Positions 41,565 through 51,684 of a stretch of DNA of 64,000 bases are shown piece after piece; position 1 is the first letter of the stretch, and each line of letters begins with the position of its first letter. The translations under genes were made by a program, and so were the position numbers. Location: the NCBI GenBank assembly GCA_022605425.2, contig CM061253.1, positions 248,001-312,000 on the forward strand. The letters are read 5' to 3'. The notes under the pieces were generated by a model, which saw nothing but the letters and a program-made list of their open reading frames with translations, was not told the DNA's origin and searched no databases. This DNA is from Hamiltosporidium tvaerminnensis (Eukaryota; Microsporidia; Dubosqiidae).

Positions 41565-41780
41565 AATTTACCTCTTGGTGTCGAAGATGACAAAAAAGAA
41601 TTTTTCTATTTGTTTCTTTTAATCTGTTATAACTTGGAATTATATCGGATTGGCCTATAGATCCAGTATTTTTTATATCTCACTAAAATGGAAAGCATGA
41701 TTATATTACCAATTTTCACGTTCATTGCCAAGCAGATAGTTTTTAATGCCTTATCCTCTCTCTACGGAAAAGATAATAAT
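41565..41780 (+). repeat. CATTGCC-family repeat
   Basis: Carries acctcttggtgtcga, atttgtttcttttaatc, cctatagatccag and cattgccaagcagatagt followed by tttaatgccttatcctc. It is the best-preserved copy of the family in the window. Confidence 0.78.
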
Positions 41781-41889
41781 TAAAATTCAAATCTTTAAAG
41801 ATAATCGTTTAAAATTTCCCTTTTTTTTCCTAATTAATATATAACTAAAATTCGAATTGTAAATCAAAATAAGTTTCTTTAAATTGAAA

Positions 41890-42110
41890 ATTCTTTTTAA
41901 GACTCTAATCTATAAATCTATAAAACGTAAATGAAAATTAAAAGAAATTTATATATTAAGTCAGAAATGAAAAGGAATATTCTTTTTAATGATCTAATCT
42001 TTAAATCTATAGAACGTAAAAAGAAACTTATATATTAAGAATAGAAGTAAATTAGAATATTCTTTTTAATGATATAATCTTTAAAACGTAAAAAAAATCA
42101 CACGAAGAGT
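41890..42110 (+). repeat. Tandem repeat of about 80-89 bp, three copies
   Basis: The block attctttttaa, taatct-taaa, aacgtaaa, ttatatattaag recurs starting at 41890, 41979 and 42059, the last copy partial. Confidence 0.8.
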
Positions 42111-42957
42111 AAAAGTAGCTTAAAATATTTATAATTTTAAAATAACGAACGAAAATGTCTAAAAAAAAGATGAGAAAGATGAGCTTTATGTTTAGAAACA
42201 ACCATTTATTTTTTTCTATTGAAATACAAAGTTATAGAAAAAAAATAAGAAAAATTTTTTAAATAAAAGTTATATTAAAGAATAATCAAATATAATTGTA
42301 TTGTCTAGAAATATTATAACTAATATAACGTAAATACACTCATTAATAAAATATTTTTTTTGATAATTAAATACTTAAAAATAAAAATTTAATTAAAAAA
42401 TATTTTAAAAAAATTCTAATTTCAAAAAAAAATATGTAATATTACCAATTCCAATTATATTTCTATATCACAAAGATAAGAAATCATATAATATTCTAAT
42501 TTCATACAAAAATGGTTTAAATGAATTCTTATTTCATAAAATATAAAGATTTCAATTATATTTTGATAGATATAACAAATCTAATTAAATATTTAAATTA
42601 AATTCCAAATTTATCTATATATAGTAGAATAATTTGAACAGAATTGATTTTGAAACCATTATTTGACAGTTAAAAAGAAAAATATAAATATAACGGACAT
42701 CAAATCAGATAAAAAATACAAAAAAATTTTATTATTTAATATATTTTATTAAGGTGAGTATATATACATCTACTATTAATGCATCTACTATTCCTGCAAC
42801 TACTATTCATACAATACTCTGTATTAAATTATTTCTCATTCTTTATACAAAATATTTACATATTTAACATTTAATTAATCAATATTGATAAATAAGTTAA
42901 TATATCTAAATAAGTATAATTACCATACTTTGCTAATCTATTTAATATAGACGTACA
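42111..42957. other. AT-rich upstream region of the zinc-finger gene
   Basis: Almost pure A/T. A short run near 42774-42815 repeats the phrase ctactatt(c/a)at. No gene seen. Confidence 0.5.
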
Positions 42958-42960
42958 CCC
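42958..42960 (+). promoter_or_regulatory. CCC motif before the zinc-finger gene
   Basis: CCC seven to nine bases before the ATG at 42967 (context acaccctctataATG). It agrees with the other genes here and supports this start over the in-frame Met15. Confidence 0.6.
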
Positions 42961-42966
42961 TCTATA

Positions 42967-43893
42967 ATGTGTATAAAAAAGAAAGACAAAATTAAGTATA
43001 TTAAGTACATGCAGACAAGTCACGATATAAACAAATATTATTTTGATCAGAGAAAACTTTATATGAGTGAAGACCAACTTATATATGAATATGCTTTATT
43101 ATTTTTAGAAGATAGAGTTATATTAGGATTAGAAGAAGATATTGAAGAAGGTATTAAAGAAGAAAGTGATATGATAGATTATGTATCTATGTTTTATAAA
43201 GAAGATACAAATTTATATTCTAATGATAATACCGGTAATAAGGATATATATTTGTATCCCTACAATAATTATACCTTAAACAGTAAATATACTTTAAATA
43301 CCAGTAATAGCGATAGTATTTCACCCTACAATCCCTACAATAATTTTACGTTTAATAATTCTAAGATAAAATATTCTCCGTTTTACCAATTTAATTCCAC
43401 ACCAAAATCAAAGATTTGTATAAAAAAAGAAAAAGGTTTAAAGAGAGAGAAGAGTTTAGAAAGAGATATGAGTAAATGGAGGAAAGGAAGTATAAATAAA
43501 GAAAAAAGTATAGGAAGATATAAAAGTATAAATAATGAGAAAAGTTTAGAAAGAGATATTAGTATAAGAAGAAGTATAGGAAGATATAAAAGTATAAATA
43601 ATGAGAAGAGTTTAGAAAGAGATATTAGTATAAGAAGAAGTATAGGAAGATATAAAAGTATAAATAATGAGAAGAGTTTAGAAAGAAAAAATATAAAATT
43701 TTATTATTGTAGTGTACCTTTTTGTACGAAGATATATACATCTTCTAATGGTCTAGGATACCATAAAAAACACGGACATAAAAAAGTTGAATTTAAAAAG
43801 TTTCGTTGTTTTTATGTTGGATGTATTAAAAGTTATAAGAATTCGAATGGACTTAAATATCATTTGGAAAATGAACATTACCAAGAAAAGTAA
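42967..43893 (+). CDS. SFP1-like protein with two C2H2 zinc fingers and an internal tandem repeat
   Basis: Probable nuclear DNA-binding regulator. The 308-residue product has an acidic, Tyr/Asn-rich N-terminal half, then a basic Lys/Arg/Ser repeat region (about residues 150-240), then two C-terminal fingers. Finger 1 uses Cys248, Cys253, His266, His271; finger 2 uses Cys281, Cys286, His299, His304. Both are C-x4-C-x12-H-x4-H with the core (S/N)SNGLxYH, which resembles the C-terminal fingers of yeast Sfp1, the ribosome-biogenesis regulator. Residues 181-240 are 2.7 copies of a 22-residue unit starting SIGRYKSINNEKSLER. The ATG at 42967 is preceded by CCC at 42958-42960. Finger type is read directly; the Sfp1 link is family knowledge; a role in ribosomal gene control is inference. 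An alternative is a lineage-specific zinc-finger protein with no direct Sfp1 orthology. Confidence 0.87.
   Translation: MCIKKKDKIKYIKYMQTSHDINKYYFDQRKLYMSEDQLIYEYALLFLEDRVILGLEEDIEEGIKEESDMIDYVSMFYKEDTNLYSNDNTGNKDIYLYPYNNYTLNSKYTLNTSNSDSISPYNPYNNFTFNNSKIKYSPFYQFNSTPKSKICIKKEKGLKREKSLERDMSKWRKGSINKEKSIGRYKSINNEKSLERDISIRRSIGRYKSINNEKSLERDISIRRSIGRYKSINNEKSLERKNIKFYYCSVPFCTKIYTSSNGLGYHKKHGHKKVEFKKFRCFYVGCIKSYKNSNGLKYHLENEHYQEK
43507..43686 (+). repeat. 66-bp in-frame tandem repeat inside the zinc-finger gene
   Basis: About 2.7 copies of a 66-bp unit (22 codons). The copies differ by a single visible A/G change, so the expansion looks recent. It lies just before the zinc fingers and lengthens a basic Ser/Arg/Lys-rich linker. 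An earlier, more diverged related segment (KSLER, KSI) lies at about residues 160-180. Confidence 0.9.
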
Positions 43894-43929
43894 AAAATAT
43901 AAGAGAATAAAAAAAAGGAAATTTTAAAA

Positions 43930-44180
43930 TACGTTTTAATATTTAGGATAGTAAAAAAAAAATATATTATTTAGGAGAGTAAAATTTTTAATTTAATTTC
44001 ATTTAGGAGAGTAAAATTTTTAATTTTATTTTATTTTAGAGAGTAAAAAAAGGAAATTACAAAATAAAATTTAGTATTTAGGACAATAAAAAATAAATTA
44101 TTTCAGAGAATAAAAAAAAATAAATTATTCCAGAGAATAAAAATTTAAATTATATTATTTAAGAGAATTAAAAAAGTAAA
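43930..44180 (+). repeat. Degenerate tandem repeat downstream of the zinc-finger gene
   Basis: Repeats of ttta(g)gagagtaaaa with A/T-rich spacers, about six to eight diverged copies, ending just before the dead retrotransposon. Confidence 0.75.
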
Positions 44181-45960
44181 TGAAAGTAAAATGAAATTTA
44201 ATAAAAACTTTTTTATATTCAATAATTTTATTTTAATTTTATGCGGGTAGAAGAAAAAAAGTTGACAGCGAAAATATAAACAATGATGAAATAAATGCTC
44301 TAAACAACTCGGAAATTAGTTTTAAAGAGTCAAAAACGTGTGATAGAGATGTATTAACTATATCCGAGACGGTTCCACCAAAACAGATCATCTATAATAA
44401 CACCCACTCCCCATCGAGCAATACGCTTCAGGTTACTTCAATCAGCCTGCTCGATTCCGAAATCCCTTCTTCCTGTCCCGATTCTTCTGCGTGTGGACCA
44501 GCCAACACAATGGAAAACCTCAATGCACCTGCCATTCCAGAAGGAAATCGACTGATGGTATTGCATTCAATACTTGACTCTGTCACAGCCGTAGAGCAAG
44601 AATGGCCAAGATCTGCTATTTCAGCAGTGCAAAAAAGTTTGAGAGAATGCCTAGAAATGACTAGTCTGCGATTCTTAGGTACTATAATGGGAAATTTGGT
44701 CGAACTGTCGATATCGATGTGTTAAAAAAATCAACACATAATGAGGCAGAAAGTGAAACAAGGCAAGAAGAGAATAAAGAGCGACGTAGAATCGCCACTT
44801 GTATCGCTGAGCCATGTTCCTTAACTGACACTACACTCTATATAAACCTGAGAGAAAAGTTCTTGGGTAAAATCAAGGAACTCTCGGAGAATGGAAATCG
44901 GAGATGTAGTGGTCCGAACTAGAAAACTTCCAAGTGAATTGGTTGAAAGTAACGTTTTGGAACTCATAAATCAGATCACATGTGAATATGCTGAATCTCA
45001 TGTGCCTAAGAATGTTAATGATGCAGCTCGAATCATCTAGGCGGCCTAGGTATGCTATGACGAGGAAACACGTAAGGCGAAGCCTAGATCCGCTTGGAAG
45101 GAAAACATAGAAAGTAAAATTTATAAGTTAGTACTTCCAAAGATCTCTCGAGAAGGCTCGTAAGCAGGAAAGGCTCTCTACTTCGGAAACGAAAAGTCTC
45201 AGAAAAATTATGCGAGAGTTTAATTTAGACTTAAGCAAAATAAATGATATCTCTGAGGCTTTGGTTAAGAAGAATGAGACTTTGAATGTGTACGAGAAAA
45301 AACATCCGATTAATGAGAGCAGGGAGAAATTCCGAAAGAGAATCGTCTGTTTGAGCCTATCCGAAGTAGATTTTATCTACGGTTAACTGAGCGCGTTGAA
45401 TCCGAGCATGTGGTTTATCGTGACGAAATTTCAGAATTTTGGTCTCCAATGTGAAACAAAAAAATAAAGTAGTTACATATGATGAGTATTTGATACCTTT
45501 TGTGAAATATACGCAACAGACCACGTTTTCTTCACTTGAAGAGTTTATAGATATTATCAATTTGCTGCCTAACTAAAAAGCTGATGGAATTGATTGTATT
45601 TCTAACTTTTACATCAAGAAACTTACGAGCCTTCATAAATATCTTTCTGATATTGTGAAATTCATGTGTTTAGAAGGAACGCCTCAAGCCGATTGGTATT
45701 ATTGTGGACTTACTTATCTGATACCTAAAGATACACCAAAGACTGGCTCTGATTACAGGACAATAACCTGTATATCAAACCTGTATAAACTGACTACAAA
45801 ATGTGTTTCTAAAGTGGTTTAGGTTTAGGTAGAAAGACGAAAATTACTTTCAGATAATCAGTTAGGAGCGGTTAGAGGAGTGCAAGGAGCGAAATAACAG
45901 GCCTTATTGAATGTTGCCACTAATAAGGAATACGGAAACAATATTAAGGCAACGTGGATT

Positions 45961-46278
45961 GATGTCAAAAAAGCGTATGATTCAATAGATAAAGCTTATT
46001 TGACACAAGTCATCGAAAACCTTAATTTACCTGATTGGATCCTGAAATTTATTAAGGTAACAATATCAAAATGAAAATCGATATTTTGGTAGGGTCTGAA
46101 AAAAATTATGAACAAAGATATTAATAAAAGGATTCTAGAGGGAGATAGTTTGTCACCATTATTGTTTGTGTTGTGTATGGATCCATTGAGCCGAAAGCTT
46201 AATGAGAAATACTCAAAGGGAACAATAAAGACAGATGCAGAATCTCACGCGACTAATCATCTCTTGTTTATTGATGAT
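45961..46278 (+). other. Reverse transcriptase catalytic core within the dead retrotransposon
   Basis: Contains motif A (Asp at 45961-45963) and motif C (Asp-Asp at 46273-46278). The catalytic residues survive although stops interrupt the frame at 46072-46074 and 46090-46092. Confidence 0.9.
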
Positions 46279-47147
46279 CTTAAGCTCCTTGCCGAAGTTG
46301 GGCAAAAATTGCAAGAAATGACGGAGGAGGTTAAAAAGTTTATAAATAATATAGGATTGGATATTAACAAAAAGAAGTCAGACACTAATGATCCATGTTG
46401 TGAAGATACTGCTTCTCTTCTTGAAGGAATAGGTGTGTATAAATACCTTTGAATTATAGAAGATAGCAGAGGAATTGCAAAAAGTAAATCGTTTGAGGAG
46501 GTACAGACTAAACTTATAGCACGTGTAGAAAGACTTTGTCGCACGAGATTAAATGCAAGAAATATATTTTAAGTCATCAATCAACATGCAATTTCTTTAC
46601 TAAACTATCATATAAGTGTACACCGACTAGAACCGGCTGACTTCTCTAAGTTAGATGATGCGGTGCGTGCAGTGCTAGTAAAGAACAAAATACTTCTACG
46701 CCCAGGATGCAAAGAATGTCTATACCTTCCACGTAAAGAACTTGGAAGAGGTTTACATAGTGTCGAGTTCAAAAGCGAACATATGCTTTTGCAGTTCTTG
46801 GATTGTCTGAAAAAACATAAAGATACATCGACCAGAAGAGCAGCAATCCTAAAGGTTGTGAATAATAGTAAAACTCACTTTTCACTAATTAAAAACTTTT
46901 AAAAATAAAATAGGGGTTGAAAGAGGAAGTCACAAAAAAGAAATTGGAAGAAGCTCAACTAGCTAACCTATATAACGAAATCAAAAACCGAAAACTACAT
47001 TCAAAGTTATATAGCGCTAGAAATAACGAGCTGGTAAGTGTAAATGACTCCTCAAGATGGTTAAAGAAAGGAATTGTAAGACTACGTGATTAAGAAGTGT
47101 TCTGCTATATCCATGATAGAAATGTATTCTGGGGTGCAGAAGGTATT

Positions 47148-47558
47148 TGTCACCACTGCAACCGGTCTAGGAAAACAGTTGATCACTTAGCAACGAGATG
47201 TGAAAAAATGCTTGGTCATGACTATACTAGACGACATAATGAAGTGGTACGATGTATACATTTACTCTTGCTGAATAAATATAAGTTTAAGTCTTCGAAA
47301 CGAGTTAGAAGCCACTCAGTTCAAGAAATTCTTGATAACGAATATGCAGAGATAAGAGTGGACACCAGAATAAAAACTGATGTCAAGATTCGGTGTAACA
47401 GACCAGATATATTTATTTTAGACAAGAGACAGAATAGGATACCCCTCATTGAAGTAGGAATTACATCCCAAGACTCTCTTCAAATAGTTGAAACAGAGAA
47501 GCTTAGGAAGTATGACCTATTAGCAAATGAGTTAGGTCTTTTTATAAATGCCGTATAG
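47148..47558 (+). other. CCHC knuckle and restriction-like endonuclease of the retrotransposon
   Basis: This is the longest intact piece of the element (open from 47097 to 47558). The zinc knuckle is C-x2-C-x8-H-x4-C. The nuclease signature is RPD, then IEVGI, then K-x2-KY, as in the PD-(D/E)xK endonucleases that nick the target for R2-type elements. The frame shifts by one near 47550 and coding similarity then continues in another frame (for example MTWDGIVTKYHKTY). Confidence 0.92.
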
Positions 47559-48175
47559 AGATAATTCCTTATGTGATGACCTGGGACGGCATTGTGACAA
47601 AATACCATAAGACGTACGTTAAGAGACTGCAAATACCCATGAATGTAGAGGCATATATACAATCCATAGTACTCAAGAAGATAGTCGAAACAATTTCTTT
47701 TGATCGACGAAGAGGACTTGAGTCTGGTCCAAATGCCGAGTAGAGCTGGGAGAGAGCGTCATTAAGTGTTATTATAGGAGCTGAGATGCATAAACAACTA
47801 ATACCTCCTTTAAAGCAAGTAGACAACGAGGAAGATGATGTTAAAACGGAAAATACAAAAAATATTTTAACCCTTATTTTGGATGGTATAACCACAGCAA
47901 AGGAACCAACAACTAATACAAATGAAGAGTTGGAGTTGGAGGAAGAAATAGAAGTGGTTGAAATGGTGGAAAGAATTATTTAGAAAAGAGAAAAATTTGT
48001 TAGCCCAGAATTTTATTAAATAATATTTTTATTATTTCGTATAAATATTAATTAAATTAAAAATTAATAATTCCTTCATAAATTTTAGGAGAAGAGAATC
48101 TAATATAAGGACATATAAAGAAATTAAAAATATTAAAAATAATACATGTTAAGACATATAAAACACTACTAAGGT

Positions 48176-49210
48176 TTATTGGTCAGAAATACTTTTAGGG
48201 GAAATACAACAATAAATAGCATCAGGTAATTCATTTTCAAAACAAACACGATAGACTGTAGTAAACAAAGGAAATTCGTTTTCCTTTCCTTTTCCTTTTA
48301 AATACTCATAAATCTCTTTAGCAGTATCAGGTCCTTGTAATTGCTGTCCACCCATTTTTTCTTTAATTTCTTCTAAAGAAATTTTCTTTCCTATAAATTC
48401 TCCTGCCTTGAAATTTCTACCAGCTAAACACGAAACCATTAAATCAGAAATTCCACACGACTCAAATAAAGTACAATCCTTTCCTTTTCCCAATAATTTA
48501 TAAAAATTACATATTTCTACCAATCCATTCCTTAGAACAGCACAACACGTATTTAATCCACACCCCATTCCTTTACAAATACCATATCCAAGACTAACCA
48601 CATTTTTAAGTGTTCCACACAATTCTACTCCCCATAAATCATCTACAATAGAAACCCTATAAATATTAGAATTAAATAAATTTCTAATAATAATTCCTTC
48701 CTTATCATTAACACCTGATAAAGTACCTTCTGAAATATAACCCTTTGCTACTTCAATAGCTATATTTGCCCCCATTAATACCCCACATGGAATATTAAGA
48801 GTATTTGAAATATATTTAGAAATAAGACCTATATCACCATTACTATAAATAACACCCTTTATAAGTGATAGAGAAATAACACCCTTTTTTAAAGTACCTT
48901 TAATTTGGTTTATAATATTTTTAACAAATTGATGAGGAATTACAAATATTAAAATATCAGAATCATTTAATTCTTTAAGATCAGAAGTAGCCCTTATATT
49001 GGTGGGTAAGTGTATATCAGGTAAGTACTTAGTATTTATATGGGTAGTGTTTATTATTTGTGTAAGTGGTATTTCATTTATATATTCTTCGTATAACCAC
49101 ATTGTTATTTCTGGAGAGTAACTTTTTAAATTTAAAACATTTTCTGCTAAAAGTTTTGCTATTGCTGTACCAAAATTACCGCCACCAACTATAGAAACCT
49201 TAAATTGCAT
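48176..49210 (-). CDS. GPD1: Glycerol-3-phosphate dehydrogenase, NAD-dependent
   Basis: Reduces dihydroxyacetone phosphate to glycerol-3-phosphate with NADH. It supplies glycerolipid synthesis and regenerates NAD for glycolysis; in microsporidia it is thought to work with a mitosomal FAD-linked enzyme as a shuttle. The 344-residue product is full length (the human enzyme is about 349). It has the Rossmann motif GGGNFGTAIAK at residues 9-19, SLIKGV at 116-121, the catalytic Lys202 in CGTLKNVVSLGYG (198-210), NTCCAVLRNGL at 220-230, the substrate-binding AGRNFKAGE at 263-271 (Arg265, Asn266), and QLQGPDTAKEIYEYL at 290-304. No targeting signal is evident. The start ATG at 49208-49210 directly follows CCC (49211-49213). 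It lies downstream of the dead retrotransposon and convergent with it. Confidence 0.96.
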   Translation of the reverse strand: MQFKVSIVGGGNFGTAIAKLLAENVLNLKSYSPEITMWLYEEYINEIPLTQIINTTHINTKYLPDIHLPTNIRATSDLKELNDSDILIFVIPHQFVKNIINQIKGTLKKGVISLSLIKGVIYSNGDIGLISKYISNTLNIPCGVLMGANIAIEVAKGYISEGTLSGVNDKEGIIIRNLFNSNIYRVSIVDDLWGVELCGTLKNVVSLGYGICKGMGCGLNTCCAVLRNGLVEICNFYKLLGKGKDCTLFESCGISDLMVSCLAGRNFKAGEFIGKKISLEEIKEKMGGQQLQGPDTAKEIYEYLKGKGKENEFPLFTTVYRVCFENELPDAIYCCISPKSISDQ

Positions 49211-49213
49211 GGG
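49211..49213 (-). promoter_or_regulatory. CCC motif abutting the start of glycerol-3-phosphate dehydrogenase
   Basis: On the minus strand CCC touches the ATG directly (context aaaacccATG). The next several hundred bases upstream are almost free of C and G, so the motif stands out. Confidence 0.6.
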
Positions 49214-49214
49214 T

Positions 49215-49745
49215 TTTAAGAAAAAAAGGGAATAAAAAAGTGATTAAGAAAGGGAATATAAAAGTGATTAAAAATGTGAATATAAGAAAGGGAATAAAAA
49301 AGTAATTTATAAGTAATTTATAAGTAATTAACAAAAGAATATAAAAAAGATTTAAAAAGGGAATATAAAAGTAATTTATAAGTAATTAAAATTTAATAAA
49401 AAGTTTTGGAATAAAAAAAATCTAAAAAATTTAAAAAAAGAATTTAAAAGTAAGGAAAAGTTTTTAGATAAAAAAGAAAAATTAAAACAATTAAAAAGTT
49501 TTTCGAAATAGAAAAAGGTGTAGTTTTAACTTAAAACATTCTAAAAATAATAAAAATATATTATTAGTGAGATTTAATAAAAATATAATATTAGAGAATT
49601 TAATAAAAATATAATATTAGAGAATTTAATAAAAAATAAATTAGAGAATTTAATAAAAATATAATATTAGAGAGATTAATGAAAATATTATTAGAGAGAT
49701 TAATAAAAATATTATTAGAGAATTTAATAAAAATATTAAAAAATA
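49215..49745 (+). repeat. AT-rich tandem repeats upstream of glycerol-3-phosphate dehydrogenase
   Basis: Two repeat types. At about 49220-49400 are units like gggaatataaaagtgatta and aagtaatttat. At about 49560-49740 the unit attagagaatttaataaaaat recurs some seven times. They occupy the upstream region of the gene. Confidence 0.82.
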
Positions 49746-50116
49746 CTTGGAATAAGTCTTAATTATATTTGGAGTTATGAAGCTTAAAATTTTACATTCT
49801 CAAATTACTTTTTATTAAAACCTATCTGTATAAATTATAGGAAAGGGATTAATTCTGTATGGGTCTAAGGCCCTCTTTAAGTCAAATGAACTCTAGATTT
49901 TCACTATAAACGTTTTAAATCTTATACATCTTTTTATTACCTTTCGCTTATGTTTAATTCAACTTTTATTATTTCTAGATATTTATTGATATCATATCTT
50001 TCCCGATAATTGATTTTAATTCTCTAAATAATTGTTTTCCTAAAAAAAATTAGGATTTTCAAATATTAAAATAATTCAAAAAATAATTATTTTAGATTTT
50101 GTTTTTTTACTTTGTT
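49746..50116. other. AT-rich intergenic DNA
   Basis: Nothing recognised on either strand. Confidence 0.5.
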
Positions 50117-50282
50117 AGCTTTTGTACAGCCAAAAAGGTGTATTTGACTTCTGAGTTCTTATATTTAAAAGCCCCTGATGTATAAATTTAATTATAGCTT
50201 TTCTACAGCCAAAAAGGTGTATTTGACTTCTGTTTTAACACTTAAAAGCCCCTGATGTATAAATTTAATTATAGCTTTTGCT
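50117..50282 (+). repeat. Two tandem copies of a 77-79 bp unit
   Basis: Both copies contain tacagccaaaaaggtgtatt, tgacttctg and aaaagcccctgatgtataaa. They differ mainly in a short middle segment, so the duplication is much younger than the surrounding repeats. Confidence 0.92.
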
Positions 50283-51684
50283 CAATCTTTTTTTTCCTTT
50301 TAAATTTTAGTACAAATTTATAAAGAAAATAAATTCACTTCAAACCCCAATAATGTAATTTATTTAAACAAAAAAGAAAGAGAAGTTCTTACAACATATT
50401 TAAAAATCTGATATTAAACAGAAGTGATTTGATTTCAGAAGATAAAATATTAAAATAATCAATATTATTGTATTCTAAATTTTGTCACTCATATATAAAG
50501 TATTCTAAATGCTAGTATGTAACTATAAAGATTTAAACTTTGTGAAAGATTCATTGGAATTTTTTCTCGATAATCTGATGTTATAGTAGCCATTTAATCT
50601 GATAATTCTCGTTTAATTAAACGACTAGGCATTGTAATCTTTTTTTCTGGTCTAAGTAACAGTTATATATAATATTACTTATTAAAAACCCGCAAGGTTA
50701 AGTTGAACGTGTAAATCAGACCATAAAAATAAAAATATTTAAAAAAAGAAACAGAATATTTGAAAATGATGGGTAGAACATCCTAACAATGTTTTTTACG
50801 CCATAACAAAGCCTTAAATATCGATCAGATACAAGTTTTAATAGTCGCTTTCTTCAATTTCCTTAAGCATAGTTACATACAAAGAAGCGAATACAATGCT
50901 GAGGTATTGAAAATAGTTGATTAAAATATTTTTGATTAAAGCGCGAAGGATATTTTGTTGAGTCTAAAGATGTTTCTGACGTGTATAACTAATCATTTAA
51001 ACCAGATTACATGTAAGTATTAATATTACTCAAAATGCTCTATACTATGGAAAACATATGGCCGACTTAGCATTACCTCTTTAAATCTAGTTTAAAAACG
51101 TTATAATTAACAAAAATAAAATCGTTTTTTAATTATTTTTTGTTTAGAATCATGTCCTACTAAAACTCTTTGGCACAAAAAAAAGAATAAAGAGCAAAGT
51201 CCGCATTTTTTCATCACAAATTCAATTTTTACTGTATAATTTTTAAGATGACCAACAAGTTTAAAGTAAAAATTAGAAAATTTATATTTTAAATGGTGAA
51301 GAATACATAATACACGACTTTGGTGATATTTTTTATAATTTTCGGAATACGTATAAAATTTTAAGAGACTTTTTTTGAATATAATTGAACTAATTTACAA
51401 TAAAATATATTTTAAACTTGAAATCTATTAAATTAAGATTAAAAGATTCCTTCTGTATTTCAAATCTTTTTGGTTTTGAAAAAAACGAAGTGATTCGAAA
51501 TAAAAAGATCTAAGCAATTTAATTAACGGAAGATATAAAAAAATATGAGATTAAAGGTCAGTATATTTAAATTAACACTGGGCATATTAGTTTTTGAGGT
51601 ACTAAATAAAAATAATAAACTATAAAAGAATTGAAAAAGTAAAATAATCGAATTTAAAATAACATTAGATAATAGAATCATGGC
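50283..51684. other. Gene-free AT-rich DNA downstream of the leucine-rich-repeat gene
   Basis: No coding frame with supporting signals. It resembles the eroded sequence of the left part of the window. Confidence 0.5.

Larger units (their letters stand above)
44237..47983 (+). pseudogene. Dead R2/R4-like non-LTR retrotransposon (reverse transcriptase plus restriction-like endonuclease)
   Basis: One long polyprotein reading frame, broken by at least four frameshifts (near 44.7, 44.9, 45.15 and 45.4 kb, and again near 46.9 and 47.55 kb) and more than ten stop codons. Read across the frames, the order is: N-terminal region (44.24-44.92 kb); reverse transcriptase with the motif A Asp at 45961-45963 (WIDVKKAYDSID), GDSLSPLLF from about 46141, and the catalytic FIDD Asp pair at 46273-46278; a thumb region to 46.9 kb; a C-x2-C-x8-H-x4-C zinc knuckle (Cys codons 47148, 47157 and 47199, His 47184); and a restriction-like endonuclease with RPD (Asp 47406-47408), IEV (Glu 47451-47453) and a downstream LRKY Lys. 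It ends in an acidic tail with stop at 47981-47983. This domain order defines the R2/R4-type elements. Base composition is visibly less AT-rich than the flanks. No ATG is seen near the left end, so the 5' end may be truncated. Not functional as read. Confidence 0.94.

Noticed and set aside
46108-46902. Separate small genes in the reverse transcriptase region
   Set aside because: They are pieces of a single broken retrotransposon frame, in the same register and interrupted by stops.
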